From: Salminus brasiliensis
Lineage: Eukaryota > Chordata > Actinopteri > Characiformes > Bryconidae
Reading direction: 5' to 3'
Assembly: GCF_030463535.1 (NCBI RefSeq)
Contig: NC_132879.1
Location: 46,011,594-46,075,593, forward strand
DNA: 64,000 nt
Shown here: positions 21,240 through 61,467 of the stretch, in pieces
Numbering within the stretch: the stretch's first letter is position 1
Layout of the letters: each line of letters begins with the position of its first letter
Translations under genes and position numbers: made by a program
The notes under the pieces: model-generated
The model's input: only the letters and a program-made list of their open reading frames with translations
What the model was told of the DNA's origin: nothing
Database searches by the model: none

Positions 21240-21440
21240 TCTGTGGTAGTGAACACACACACTAGTGAACTAGGGGCAGTGAGTACACACACACCCAGAG
21301 CAGTGGGCAGCCAACTCCAGCGCCCAGGGAGCAGAGAGGGTAAAGGGCCTTGCTCAAGGGCCCAACAGTGGCAGCTTGCCGAGCCCGGGAATCGCCACTG
21401 CCACCACTGTCCCCATATTTCATATATAAATTTTATAAAT
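21240..21440. repeat. SINE-like interspersed repeat
   Basis: Contains gggcagtgagtacacac, gcagtgggcagcc, gcgcccagggagcag, gccttgctcaagggcccaac and a gagcccgggaatcg end, a word order common in fish genomes. A related fragment is at 41,843-41,960. Confidence 0.6.
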
Positions 21441-22172
21441 GCCATCTGGCCTTATTACACACTGCTTTTCTGAGGGAAATAAGTCATAAAATACTAAAAC
21501 TAAAATTGAGCACACATTTCTGAATGTAACAGAAAAAATAAAATATTTTGCACTTTGCTAAATTAAGCAGCTACAAGCACATTGTGCTTTAGAATGCTGA
21601 GAATTGTGTTCTTTCCCATTGAACGTATAGGCGTTGTAATCAGGGGTGTCCAAACTTTAGCATAAGACTGTAAGTATCAGAACTGTCAGTGTGGTGCTGA
21701 TGGAAACTAAATGGTGAGGACTGTTGAAAGAAGTTGCAGATCTTTCTGAGAGTCGTGGGTGTACAGTTGTACAATATTAAAGATTTGAGGTGGTCATTTA
21801 GGGACTTTAATCTACTTCATTAAGCGCTCAAGCATCAGAAACAGAAAAACACCAGAAAAATAGCGCCCTGTTACCCCTACAGCAAAATTAGCCCCCACCC
21901 CACATTCCTCTCACAAACACCAGGGTGAAAACGCAAACAAACTGCTACATTCATTAAGGATTACCAAACCTTAGCTCCTGGCCGGCTTCCGTGCTTTAAG
22001 AATGCAATGACCTGAGGCACATATGGGATAGGTCACACATGGCTCTGGCTGCGTGTTCCTGCTGACTGGCCCGTTACTTTTAAAGGTTGTTTATATTCAG
22101 TGGATAATTGCAGGGAAGAGGAGACTGCTTTGCGTTCTTCTACTCTCAGAATCTTAAAATACAGCTATAGAA

Positions 22173-22635
22173 TATACACAATGTCCAGATGTTTGTGGAC
22201 ACCCCTTCTAATGAAGTCATTCAGCTACTTTAGGTTGCACACACTGCTGACACAAATGTGCAAACTCACACACACAACTTGTCTAGTCCCTGTAGAGAAA
22301 TTCTGCTAATAGAATAGGACTCTCTGGAGCAGATAATCATTAACCTATTGTCACCATGCCTAATGCCTGGAAGGAGTATTAGAGCCCCCCAGCAACCTCT
22401 GGAACGATGATGCTCCATTCAGTACTTTTGGGAGATGTTGGGGAGTTGGGAACATGGTGGGATGACGATAATCCAGCATCTTGACCTCACTAAAGCGCCT
22501 GTTGCTGAATGCAATCAAATCCACACAGCAAGGATCCAAAATCTAGTAGAAAGCCTTCTTTTTTTAATACCCTTGATTTCAGAAGGAACAATTTTCAAAG
22601 ATCAGGTGTCCCAATATTTTTGTCCGTATAGTGTA
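22173..22635 (+). mobile_element. MITE, full-length copy with both terminal repeats
   Basis: Left end tatacacaatgtccag + atgtttgtggacacc; right end ggtgtcccaatatttttgtc + cgtatagtgta. These are inverted repeats of one another with mismatches. About 463 bp, non-coding. This is the reference copy for the family in this window. Confidence 0.85.
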
Positions 22636-22689
22636 TCTCAGTGTTTTAAATATCTCTTCAAATGAAATTTCTGCTAAATTGCTTCAGCA

Positions 22690-22862
22690 CTAACCACTGC
22701 ATACTGAAAACATCCCATAAGACCTGCCTGATGTTTTAGAGATGTTCTGACCTAGTCGTCTGGACGTCACCGCCCATCCATCATCAAAGTAGCTCAGATT
22801 CCTATGCTTGCCCATTTTTCCTGCCTTCAGTGGCGCTAATGTTATGGCTGGTCGGTTTGTTA
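22690..22862 (-). mobile_element. Tc1-like transposon end fragment (second family)
   Basis: The words gagatgttctgacctagtcgtctgg, tatgcttgcccatttttcctgc and taatgttatggctggtcggt (with mismatches) match one end of the Tc1-like family also seen at 58,571 and 39,205. Confidence 0.65.
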
Positions 22863-23556
22863 TGGCTGGCCATGGATCCCATTCTTTCCCAGGGTCTTTC
22901 TGATAGTTGGGTTATGATGGCTGACTTAAGCTGAGGAAAGAGAGGCGTGCGGCTCTTTAGAAGTTCAGTTGGGGTCTTTGTAACACCCTGAAGTATCTGT
23001 ATCAGAGAAACTTCAAGAAATCAGTGAGTGGGCCCAAATTCTTCAACAGCATAACAACACACTAATTGACAACTACAGAAAGCATTAGGATATAGTGATT
23101 TTTTGTTAGGGTGGGTGTATTAGCTATTGAAAAGGAGGAGGGGGGGGGGGTCAGATTGGTTTGGGTGTAGAATATCCTTTTTTAATAAATTACTAATTAA
23201 TATGCTAACCCATATTGGTTTGAGATTTTATGTTGTTCAGGCTCAAAATACGAAGTAGCAACCAATGGGAAGTTGCTGAATTCTGTAAATATACATATGA
23301 CTATAATCCTACAATAGTACACAAACAATGAGACAGACATGACGACGCTTTAGCAAACATGTTCTTTTCAGTTTCATCTATCAGTTTAAACTCCGGCACA
23401 GCCATGTTTTAGGAAGGCACATGTTCTGCAGGACTAAAGATTTATTGATTTAATAAGCTGAGAGGCCTCACCCTGTGAAAACACCGCTTAGCTGTGCTGT
23501 CTGTGCCTGACAACTAGCCACAAAACACTGGAAGGAAAGGAAGGCTATTCTCCTCC

Positions 23557-23569
23557 GTTGCTATGCAAC
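23557..23569. promoter_or_regulatory. palindromic RFX/X-box-like motif
   Basis: GTTGCTATGCAAC is a close match to the palindromic RFX-factor site (GTTGCCATGGCAAC type). It sits in a locally less AT-rich stretch (23,455-23,600) between the two genes. Function is inferred from the motif only. Confidence 0.35.
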
Positions 23570-24614
23570 GTACCTGCCAAATGAGCATCTCCAGTCATGT
23601 GAATCACCTATGTGAGCCTCAGCGCTGCCCTCCAAATGCACAGATGCTCAGCAGTGCTACAAGACCATTACCTTAAGATGCTGGCTGACTAGATACCTGT
23701 AAAGAAAAGGCAAGAATTAACCTTTACCCACCATAACAAGTGGCCACTTGTGTAACGAAAAGAAAAACTTTCTACAGAGAAAGCTGAGAAGTGACTGGAA
23801 AATATGGAAAAATAGGGATACATCGAATTTGGGAAATGTGCGTTGATGCAGATAGCTGCTGTTTTTCATGCACACATCGCTGATGTTCATGTCAATAGAA
23901 AAGGTATAAATTGGGACCATTTGTACATGAATTATCCATTGTACAATCAATACAGCAAATATTGGTTTGATATATAAATCTAGACATTTATCCAACATCA
24001 TTGTGCCTCCCTTAATAAAACCAATGCATCCCTTGAACGCATCTGTTTATTATTCAGGTTTTAATATTAATGCAGAAACTACTGTGACTTATATGGTAGC
24101 CAGTTGCTGTAGCATGTCTTGCGGAGTCCCACATGGTTCTATTTAAAGGCCTATGAAACTTTTGTTAAATATGACAGCAAAAACTGAACAGTGAGGTTCC
24201 ATACAGAGTCTAAGGAGTTAAACAGTGCATGTGAATCCTTAGCAGCTTCAGTTATTACTGAGGATATGAAAATAATTTAAATTTACCATGTACCCATCAT
24301 TGCTGTCCTGCACAGACCTTGTATCCCCATTTTTGTAATTTTTTACTTTGTAACATAATGTAAATCTGGCAGATGTTCATGGTAAATGGACCAATAGAAA
24401 TACTTCCAAATGTCTTGAAATAAATCTATTTTACATTGACATATATTGAAAGTGAATGTGTTTTTTCCCTTTCTCCTGTCATGTTGCCATTTTGGAGATA
24501 CAAGGTTTTGGTGTGACAGCAACGATTTATTCAACATCAATTTCATAATATCATTCCAAACACATGAACAACTCACAGTGAGAACTAGCTTGGAACTGAA
24601 CTGAAAACAACCTC

Positions 24615-24881
24615 TGCATAAAAGCCACACACACACACTCTATTCCGCCTTGTAAATACAGCATGTGTGTGAAAGGGTGCAGGTCGTCCCTGCCAGTCAC
24701 ATGCCTACAGGAGCTCACATGGTCACTGTCCTTGGGCAGCCAGCTGTGAAAATTAAAATGGAAGTGTAGCCAGCAGCAGGGGCAGAATGGCAAACTGACC
24801 ATGAGACACATGCTAATGAGAAACGGCTTAGAGCTGGGCACAGTGGTCAGCTAGGCCCGACGACACTGAGGATTAGTAATT
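24615..24881. repeat. 267-bp duplicated segment, copy 1
   Basis: Matches 26,546-26,812 at the same length with about eleven mismatches by eye (about 96%). A further shared stretch, gagatacaaggttttggtgtga, occurs upstream of both copies (24,495 and 25,923), so the duplicated unit is longer and copy 2 has an insertion. Confidence 0.9.
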
Positions 24882-25768
24882 GCCTTCATCACAGCACAAC
24901 TCCTGCACTGTGTCCAATAAGAACGCCTGCTTATATGCCTGTTGCGAACAGAGGAGGGTATATGGTTAGGCAAAAACACAATTTACACAATTTTCCCCCT
25001 AAATGTAGACAGACGCATCTCAAAAAGGAGAGACCTAGATCAAGATGACCTGGGAAAGACATGTTATAGACATGTTATGGCTAACTAAGAAAAATGCGTA
25101 TTTCTGTTTCACTGTTTTAGTGAACCTTTGCTCCACCAAACGGACTGTGGGTTAATAAAAATCTCACAAATCTTCTCCAAAAATAAAGACTGCATTTCTC
25201 AGCTGCATTCTTTTCAAAACAGTCCTCAGTGACATAACAAGAAACGCAGTCTTCCTTGGCTTTGAGACATGGCTAAACTGAAGATCATCTATATTTGGGG
25301 TAAAGGAACTTGATTTTTTGTCAAATGGTTCCTTTAAGCAAGATTTAAATAGATTTGTACCTAAAGGTGCTTTATTGAGGCCATTTTACAATACTAATGA
25401 GGACTAGTGATTTTCATTTGAGCCATTCACATTGATTCACTAGTCTTGAAAAAAGGATATTCAGGTGTTATTGGGTAAAAGGAACAGTCCAAGATGGAAA
25501 CATGATAACTCAAAGGACCACTGGATGCTTAAATACATTCTATTCCTAGAATTAAGGGTTCTTTATATTGGTGGAAAACCTTTCATATTTGGTTCTAAGT
25601 AGCGTTAAATGGTTCCACTATTGTAGCAAATCAAAAGATCCATTTTCATTTTTCCATTTCAAAACATACTTTAACTTTATATTACTTACATTTTTTCCAC
25701 TTGAATGGTGACTGTATATTGTTAGCACTTAAATGTTTTGTATGTGTAATGTTCAAAATCAATGACAT

Positions 25769-25910
25769 ACAGTGCCTATAAAAAGTATTCCCCTTCCTTG
25801 GGTGGTATTCACCAGCCTTTCCCTTTTAATTGCTTAAATAGAATCATGGTCAATATAATTTGGTCTTGAAAGGATGCTCCAAGAAATGCTCCAAAATTGT
25901 TTGGAAAAAA
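25769..25910. mobile_element. Tc1-like terminal sequence (gtgcctataaaaagtattc type)
   Basis: The acagtgcctataaaaagtat + tccccttc start, then ttgcttaaatagaatcatgg + tcaatataatttgg, match the terminus of a common fish Tc1-like family. The other end was not located with confidence. Confidence 0.5.
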
Positions 25911-26545
25911 TGACATTTTTACATGAGATACAAGGTTTTGGTGTGAAAGCAATGATATATATTTAGCATCAGTTTCTAGAATTCTATCATTTCAATAGTT
26001 TGGAAGTAGAAGAGGGGGCATTTTATGCAATGCCACCTGTGAATTATATTAGATATTTCTTAATATCTATACAGACTTTTCACCGTTCTCTTGACAGTTG
26101 TTGTGTCTTGACAAAAAAGAAATAAAGAAGGGAATGGTAAATACTCTTAATTACAGACATTTTAATTTTTTTCTGACTTCATGCTCGTTTTTTTAAACCC
26201 AGTTTGAGTCATTATTAAATGAACACCACTGTTAAAGGAGTATGGGTTTGGGCTTACATTTTTTCCTATTGCAGACACACACAAATGAATCCATGCACAC
26301 AATTCTGAAACCCTGAAGTCCATGTATCTACAACATGATTCCAAATCACTAAACTCTAAACATGATTCCATTTGTTCTCGCTCAAATATTCTACATCACA
26401 GTTCTACAAATCACCAAACACAAATTCCGTCATTTAGCACACCCTGGTCATCTAAAAACACTGCCCTTAAAACGCAACACCCCGATTACCAATCAGTCTC
26501 GCTCATGTTACACCTGTGTAGAATCAATTGGAAGAACACGTTACT

Positions 26546-26812
26546 TGCATAAAAGCCACACACACACACACTATTCCGCCTTGTAAATACAGCATGTGTG
26601 TGAAAGGGTGCAAGTCGTCCCTGCCTGTCACATGCCTACAGGAGCTCACATGGTCACTGTCCTTGGGCAGTCAGCTGTGAAAATGAAAACGGAAGTGTAG
26701 CCAGCAGCAGGGGCAGAATGGCAAACTGACCATGAGACACATGCTAATGAGACACGGCCTAGAGCTGGGCACAGTGGTCAGCTAGGCCTGACGGCACTGA
26801 GGATTACTAATT
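26546..26812. repeat. 267-bp duplicated segment, copy 2
   Basis: Direct repeat of 24,615-24,881, 1,931 bp downstream in the same orientation. It is followed within about 40 bp by a transposase remnant (26,850), which suggests both are parts of one mobile element. Confidence 0.9.
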
Positions 26813-26849
26813 ACTAGGTCTTACACTGGTTTGCCAACAAAATTTTATT

Positions 26850-27058
26850 GTGCTGTACCTTCCACCATATTCCCCATTTCTAAATCCAATAGAGGAATTC
26901 TTTTCCGTGGGGGTGGAAAGTGTATGAACACAGGACCCCATGAGCGTGTGGCACTACTGCAGGCAATGGGGGAGGCCTGTGATGATATCCATGCAGATGA
27001 AAGCCAGATGAATGTCTTTTTTCCTCTGCGGCTTTGTCAAGGAGAACATCGCACCTAA
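26850..27058 (+). pseudogene. DDE transposase C-terminal fragment, frameshifted
   Basis: One frame reads LYLPPYSPFLNPIEEFFSV, the PPYSPxxNPIE signature around the last catalytic Glu of Tc1/mariner-type DDE transposases. A deletion near 26,918 shifts the frame, and the family-like continuation EHRPHERVALLQAM..ACDDI reads in another. It ends at a stop at 27,058. Broken and not functional. Confidence 0.7.
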
Positions 27059-27524
27059 TGTGCATGAGGTCCCCTGGCCTGAGCAGGATCGTTGTCGTTA
27101 CACATGTGACACACCTTACAGAGTTTACTATATACCATGAAGAATAGGTCACATTTGTGTTGCATATACATACAGTACTGTATGTAACCCTTCACCAAAA
27201 TGAGAGACCTTGATTTCCACACACTTGCATGCATTTGAATATGTAACATGGCCTCATGAAGCAAAAACATACATGAGAAATTCTGATGGTATGAATTGGT
27301 CATATCAGTGTTGATTTGATGCTCTGTAAAAGATGAGCATCTAATAGCTGCATGTATAGTTTAGGTGAAAGAACGATTTGTGGAGTTTTGACAAAGTAGC
27401 CAACTTGAGAGTGTTGAGAGATACTGAAAATGTGTTTAATCCTTTTGGGCAAAACTGTAATACCCACCTCTGGTCGTGAGGTTACACACTCTTTGGTTCA
27501 TGTATACATCTAAACCATGGAGAC

Positions 27525-27551
27525 TTTATTTATGGTCATTCAGGATTTATT
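27525..27551 (-). terminator. candidate camk1d polyadenylation signals
   Basis: On the minus strand AATAAA occurs at 27,551-27,546 and again at 27,530-27,525. They lie about 5.2 kb after the camk1d stop codon, next to an A-run at 27,557-27,578. Assignment to camk1d is inferred and needs transcript data. Confidence 0.3.
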
Positions 27552-28690
27552 AGAGGAAAAAAAAAAAAAAAAAAAACATTCATTCCCCATTTCTTTACAG
27601 CATGGTATTATATAAACTCTGATATGTGCAGATGATTGTCAAAGGCATTGGATATACAAGCCCCATATTAACAGAAGGAAGTTTCACATCACAGTAACGT
27701 TAGTATTCATATGCCACTCCAAAATATGGAACGTCTTTGTCACATGCATATAGAGTATATAGTTCACATTTCACTGGGCGACTTTAGTTTGGAGAGGGTT
27801 GCCATGGAGATGCGGTGATCACAAGACCTGCATTGTCAAAGCATGTATTTCATCGTACATAGAGTTACATAGTAAGGGCTAGAGTGAGGGCTTTCCAAAA
27901 TACGCTAACACTTCGGAGGTTGAATTTATAAGCGCTTCAAACATGCTTGGCATTTCGTTATAAAAAAAACAAACAAACAAACAAAAAAAAAAACAAAATG
28001 CTGGATGCGTCCATAGTTATAATTTCATACACGTGTTATTTATATCGGAGATGCTGCTTATCTGTATATAGGGATACCATGCTGTAATTTTGTATAATCA
28101 TCAGCATTCTAGAGACAAGTCTGGGAAAAAGATAAAGAAAAAAAAACCTGCACAGTTTCGAGGGTGGCACAGACACTTGTCAATCACAGCTTTTCATTTA
28201 AAGAGGCAAACGCGACGCCTGAGTAGGTAGAAAAATGACGACATAAAGAGGTGGGACCCAAATTCCATAAAAGGGCATTTTAACGAAGCACTAAGTATAA
28301 AATGCCCACTGTTAAATATGGACTGGGATGTTGACTGTGGAATGCACAAGGTTTAGTCTTGTCCAATATTAGCATGATTTTATAGGAACAGGTAACAGAC
28401 AGCGATTCATATTTGAGAGTCATTCGCAAATGTTTGGGCAATGCTGTTCAAATGACATGTTTGGATGCTTTTCTAAGTGAAAATAAGTGAACAAATCCCT
28501 CCTACAAGAAACAAGAAAACAAACTTGAATATTTATATGAAATATGTATCATTTCTGCTATTGTTTTTAGTGCCAGGGCTTCCCGCCATGTTTAGTAACA
28601 ATTTAGTGCCTCAAAATTTGCAGGAGTGTGTTCCCTGTAGAGGATTTGTACCAAAACGTTTGCATATGGCTGTTTGTGCATGTCTGCCTA

Positions 28691-29750
28691 TACACTCACA
28701 GACTACTTTATTAGGAACACCTGTACTGTACACCTACACTTCCATGCAAGCTAATCAGTCAATCATGTGACCGTAGTTCAATGCATTCAATCCTGAACAC
28801 ACAGGCCAGCAGCTTCATGTAATGTTCACATCCACCATCAGGATGGGGTAAAACGTGATGCGAGTGATTTAGAGCATTGATGATGCCAGACAGGCTAGTT
28901 TTGAACTGCTAATCTCCTGGGATTTTAAGCACAACAGTCTCTGAAAAAAAAAACCCAAAAACATCCAGTGACAGAGGTCAATTGAGAATGACCAGACTGG
29001 CATAAGCTGACAGAAGGTCTACAGTAACTCCAATAACTACTCTGTACAACTGTATTGAGTAGAAAAGCCTCTTGGAACGCACAACATGTCTACAACAGCA
29101 GAAGACTACGCTGGGTTCCTCTTCGGTCAGTCAAGGATAGAAAGCTGAGGCTGCAGTCGGGGACAAGCTCAGCAAAACTGGACAACTGGACGGGAAAAAC
29201 CTAGCCTGGTCTAACAAATCTCAATTTCTGGAGAGGCACACAGATGTTGGGGTCAGAATCTGGCACCAAAAGTTTGAATCCATGTTCTGAATCCCTGCTT
29301 TAACAGTCCAGGCTGTTGGAGGTGGTGGCCCATGGTTTTGGGCCAATTTATACTAATCAATCATCGCTTGATTGCTACAGCCTATTTGAGTACTGTTGCT
29401 GCAGACCATGTGCATCCCTTTATGACCGACAATTTACTGATGTTCTAATGGTCACTTCCAGCATGATGAGACATGGTTACTACCACATCACAAAGCAAAT
29501 CTCATCTCCAACTGGTTTCGTGAACATGACAGGAAGGACAGTGCTCTTTAGTAGGTTTTCAAGTCACCGGACCACCTTTGGGATTTGAAAGAAGGAGAGA
29601 TTCGCACAATGAAAAGTCCACAGGAAACATGTCAGCATGGACCAGAATCTTAAGGGAATATGTCCAACATCCATGAAGCTGTTTTGAGACCAAAAGGAGG
29701 CCTTACGCAGTATTATTATAATGTTCCTAATAATGTGCTCAGTGAGTGTA
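28691..29750 (+). mobile_element. decayed Tc1-like transposon with both ends and TA target
   Basis: The left end tacactcacagactacttta + ttaggaacacc mirrors the right end gttcctaataatgtgctcag + tgagtgta. Flanking TA bases fit Tc1/mariner insertion. Internal plus-strand remnants resemble RMARLxRADRK, TLYNC and NSRRPRW..LSAKNRKLRLQW-type transposase words, with many stops and shifts. No intact frame. Confidence 0.85.
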
Positions 29751-30107
29751 TAAAATACCCTTTATTAAAATCTGAGAACGCACACTTGAAACCTTAAGCA
29801 CACGTGTAGCTGTAAAATGGTTGCGTACAGAGGCGAATAAAAATGTGGGAAAAGAGGGAGACACACATACCGAATACTAGACAGTCAATAAACAATAAAA
29901 CATACAGAAGTGGGTAAACAAAAAATAGGTGTGTATTAGCATCTGATGAAAGTGTGTGTGTGTGTGATACACTGCAGAACTCCAGAAAAAGGCAGTTTTA
30001 TTTTAGAGCAGAGGATGACTTGCACGTCTCAGAAGACCACACGCACACACATACATACGCATGCATGAGCGCGCACACACACACACCCTTATCACAATCA
30101 AAAACAT

Positions 30108-30132
30108 CACCACCACCACCACCACCACCACA
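30108..30132. repeat. (CAC)n trinucleotide repeat
   Basis: Eight CAC/ACC units in a row, after CA-rich sequence at 30,040-30,086. Confidence 0.9.
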
Positions 30133-32749
30133 TTCTCCTCCCAGAATCAACAAAATGATTAGCCTACTGTACACAATTTATATACAAAGCCTTTGGACCA
30201 ACAGAGTGAGAACTCTGGATAATAATAACAAGAAAACCACAATAAAAGCAAACGCAACAGAAATAATAACACAGATGAGGCAGAAACTTCTCATCTACAT
30301 CTCATGCTCTCATCTCATCACCCACACTGAGCGGTGGTGGAGCTGGGCTGTGTTCATAAAAACAGGGGTGTTTGCGTGTGCGGCTGTTAGAAAATCGGTC
30401 AGGATTTTCCTAAGAAACGCCACATTATTTATTTATTTATTTCTTAAACCAAATACTTTATCCATAGTCTTTAGGGTTGCACTTTCTGATGGGAATAAAT
30501 TACACATCAACCACCCCACATTTACACATTTAGACCGACAGACATACACACCTATACACAAATACCTTAATAGAAACAAAGACTGAGACAGACACGCAGA
30601 CATGACGAGTTCCATGTATGTCTCTGGCTAACCGACAGTATATTTAATAAGCAAACAACAAACAAACAAACAAAAAAAAACCACAAAAACACTCAGCAAC
30701 AGTAATGCACAGAAAAACGGTCATCACTGGGTGCTATAGGTCTACTCTGAGCTGACTGTGAACACAGGAAAGTCTGAAGTCTGACAAGCATAGTAACGTC
30801 CTACCAAATAAGAACATTTGCTATCGACAACGTGCAGATGTACCGTAGCCATGGCAGGAACCGGCAAGAAGCGCCAATGCCTTTAAACAGTGAACGAGGA
30901 CGACTCAAAACATTGGTGAACGGTACTCGACAGTGATCAGATGAAATGTTCTGAGACTACGTAGTGGAATAGGCTCACATACAACGTTCGTAAAACACAT
31001 GGAGGGAAATTGCATGAAGATTCCGATGGCACTTAGGAGAACGTGATGCACCCTTCAGTCTTTCTCTGTGTGTAATATCTCCTCCTGCCACAGCAACACG
31101 TTCTAAAGGCTGCAGGAGACTAGACTAGGCTAGGCTAGGAGCTCGGAATCAATTACTGTCAAAGAGACCCGGACGCTACAACTATAACACATCTGTCCAG
31201 AGCGGAAAGTCACTGGTCTCTAATGAACCTTCTCTAAGGAAGTGGTTAAGCCATAACTTAGCCCTTAGCTTTTTAGTTAGAAGTCCAAACCCGTCTGAAT
31301 ATGTACTACATACACGTCTGCTATCATTCACTTATACTACACTCTCTGTAGCTTTTTGGACATATTTACATGATATGTGCCCACGTATTCACCGCCTGGC
31401 CACAGCAAAATGGTGTACAATCATCATAAGAATAATATAATTGGCCTGACACCGGGGCCTTTAATTGATGCAACTGACGCGATGGGTGGACTGTGGCGTA
31501 CATAGACTGTGACGTCCCTGTTCTATTATCTATCAAGGGCTCAGGCCCGGCTGTCCTAAAGCCATTAAGGATGAGACCGTCCCGAGGCTATGGATATGAT
31601 TCTAAAGCCCAGTGCAGCTGTGGAATTCCCTGAGAACTCGTACACTGGGCTTGAAGAGATGCTGCGATGGCTTTTTAAGGAATCTGTGTGCGTGTGTATG
31701 TGAGTGTATGTGTGTGTAGATGTGTATCTCCGTCAGTGAGTATATGTTTGAGAGAGTGTGTAACAGTTCCACCATTTTCAGTAATCACTGCCTGGGTGCC
31801 TGCGGCATACTGAATTTTTAAAAGACGACACATTTGAGGCATACCTCAGCGCCGGGGTGTGACTAATCGCTAATGTGACTTGCACTGTACGGTCATGCTT
31901 TTTTTTTTTTTTAAGAAGGAAAATGTATTGCGTGTTCTAGGAGATGAGCTGACTTTTATGATGACCCGAATGAGAGTTAAGAAACCCTTTACAATCTACT
32001 CTCCATCAAACACTGCAGGACGACAGTTATTCAGCCAGTGGCCGAGGAGCTCCCATGTGCAAACTAACAGATTAAACTCAGACCCAGATAACGGCTCAGA
32101 ACAGTCTAACGTGGTTTATAAAGCACTTCTGCAGGTCAGCAAGACGAATCATTGAAAACCAGAGAAAGACTAAAACCTCTAGAAAGAAAGATGCCAAAAA
32201 AACTCCCAAAACAAAAAACCCTCTCTCTCTCTCAAGTCATACAACAGCCAATAGGAAGTGCCAAGAGGGGTGAGGAGAAAAGAGAGATAGAACGGAAGGG
32301 AAAAAGCAGGAAGAGCTATAGATGTAGAGTAAGAACAACAACAGTTTGACATTGGTTCTGTCTAGTGCTAAAGGCAGATGCACTCAAGCTCACACATTCC
32401 TCTGAAGTCCTTTCGGAGTCCTGTCTGAAGGGGAAAATGGCTGCTGTGATTCGTAGCACATTCAAAACACGCTCCGTCCTCAGCACTGTCCAAATCTCCA
32501 GCTACGGCCGCCGCCCTGCCTCCACATGCATTGCGCCCCTCCCTCCCCCAGGTGGCCTCGGAGGTCAAGCGGCAGGACGGGTTGTGGTGTGCTTTGAGCG
32601 GCGAGCAGCGTTGAGTCTCTCAGTGGTTATTATGGCGATTTGGTGGGTGGGTGTGTCCTCTGCCTGTCCTGGCGGCAGGGCGGGGAGCGGGCTGAGGGGC
32701 GGGCTTAAAGGGCGGTGGCCTCCCAGCTCTCTCCCCGCAGGACCTGGCG

Positions 32750-60399
<27,650 letters not shown>

Positions 60400-60452
60400 T
60401 CACTGTTCACACAGGGGTTACCACACAAATACACACAATTTTAATTGTAATT

Positions 60453-60580
60453 AAGACACAGATACCACTGAACACTGATTCTGAACTGATTGATTTGTGC
60501 AGTCAGTCAAGTTTAAAAATAAAAGAGATTTTTAATAAGGCTTAAAAAGTTATACATTGTTATTGTTCAGATTTGTCTTC
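60453..60580. repeat. about 130-bp direct repeat, copy 1 (camk1d intron 2)
   Basis: aagacacagataccactgaa, cactgattctgaactgattg, gatttttaataaggctta and gttattgttcagatt recur at 60,839-60,970. Confidence 0.85.
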
Positions 60581-60821
60581 TTTTTTTTTCTTTAAGTGAA
60601 CTGCTGGTGGAACTGAACCCATACAACCTGGAGTTCACAGAGGAGTCAGCATCCACACCAGTGCTCTTCTACACATTCTCTTTACTTTACTTATATGAAT
60701 TATATGGATTTATTGTAATATTATACAGTGTTTAACAGCTAAACACACATATATACACATGTCTAACAATTTAAACGAAATAAGCCAGCTCATAGCAGGA
60801 ATCTGCAGATTAAGTCATTTA

Positions 60822-61467
60822 AGTCATTCTAATTCTCTTAAGACACAGATAGCTCTGAACACCGATTCTGAACTGATTGCTTTGTGCATGTGCATGTTAG
60901 TTATAATTCTTTAGAAATTAGATTTTTAATAAGGCTTATTAAAGAGTTATAAATTGTTATTGTTCAGATTCTATGCTAGCCACGTCTCCGAATATGGCCT
61001 ATCAGTACTCTCTCACTCGCTCGTTTTGTCTCGCTCTCCTGCAGCCTGCAGTTAACACCTCTCTCTCTTGCTGCTCGTCATGGTAACGGTTTCATGGTGG
61101 ATGTGTGTGTACACATAAGCTCTGCATTTCAAGTGATTTCTGATCAGTGTCCAACCAGCACGGAATAACAGGTTGGCCGGTGACGCAAGAGAGGGGACAG
61201 GAGTACGCTCATGCAGATAATGGACCCGGGCAGTGCATCAACAGGTGGAGTGCGGAGAGTGGGAGATATCGTATTTTCCTCCAGCCAGCTATTAACTCTC
61301 TCCCCCCACAATGGACTTATTGAGCTGCTGCTGGAGGCCCCGTGGTGCCGGCACACTGGAAGCCCATAAAAGCATGCGCAAAGCAATCATTTCGGAAACA
61401 GCAGAGACAAAGCCTTTTTCATCTGTTTTCAGTGCTATTAGTGTCTTAAGAGAATTAGAATGACTCA
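60822..61467. mobile_element. candidate 646-bp element bounded by a 25-bp inverted repeat
   Basis: agtcattctaattctcttaa + gacac at 60,822-60,846 is exactly reverse-complemented at 61,443-61,467. The sequence between has no transposase. Target duplication is not clear. Confidence 0.45.
60839..60970. repeat. about 130-bp direct repeat, copy 2
   Basis: Counterpart of 60,453-60,580, about 386 bp downstream; its left edge overlaps one arm of a 25-bp inverted repeat. Confidence 0.85.

Larger units (their letters stand above)
18600..24480. other. ccdc3-camk1d intergenic region, remaining sequence
   Basis: Outside the listed repeats no exon, RNA gene or conserved frame was recognised. The open frames are short and without family resemblance. 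Confidence 0.5.
27552..32749 (-). other. camk1d: possible long camk1d 3' UTR
   Basis: This is the DNA after the camk1d stop codon. It contains no recognised exon. Apart from one Tc1-like copy (28,691-29,750) and microsatellites it is largely non-repetitive, unlike the surrounding introns. Long 3' UTRs are known for vertebrate CAMK1D. The extent is a guess bounded by the AATAAA motifs. Confidence 0.3.

Noticed and set aside
27790..27815. Second X-box-like motif (gttgccatggagatg)
   Set aside because: Only half of the palindrome matches, and it lies in the possible camk1d 3' UTR; too weak to list.
29954..30586. 210-codon plus frame
   Set aside because: Runs through CA and CAC repeats; low-complexity translation and no domain.
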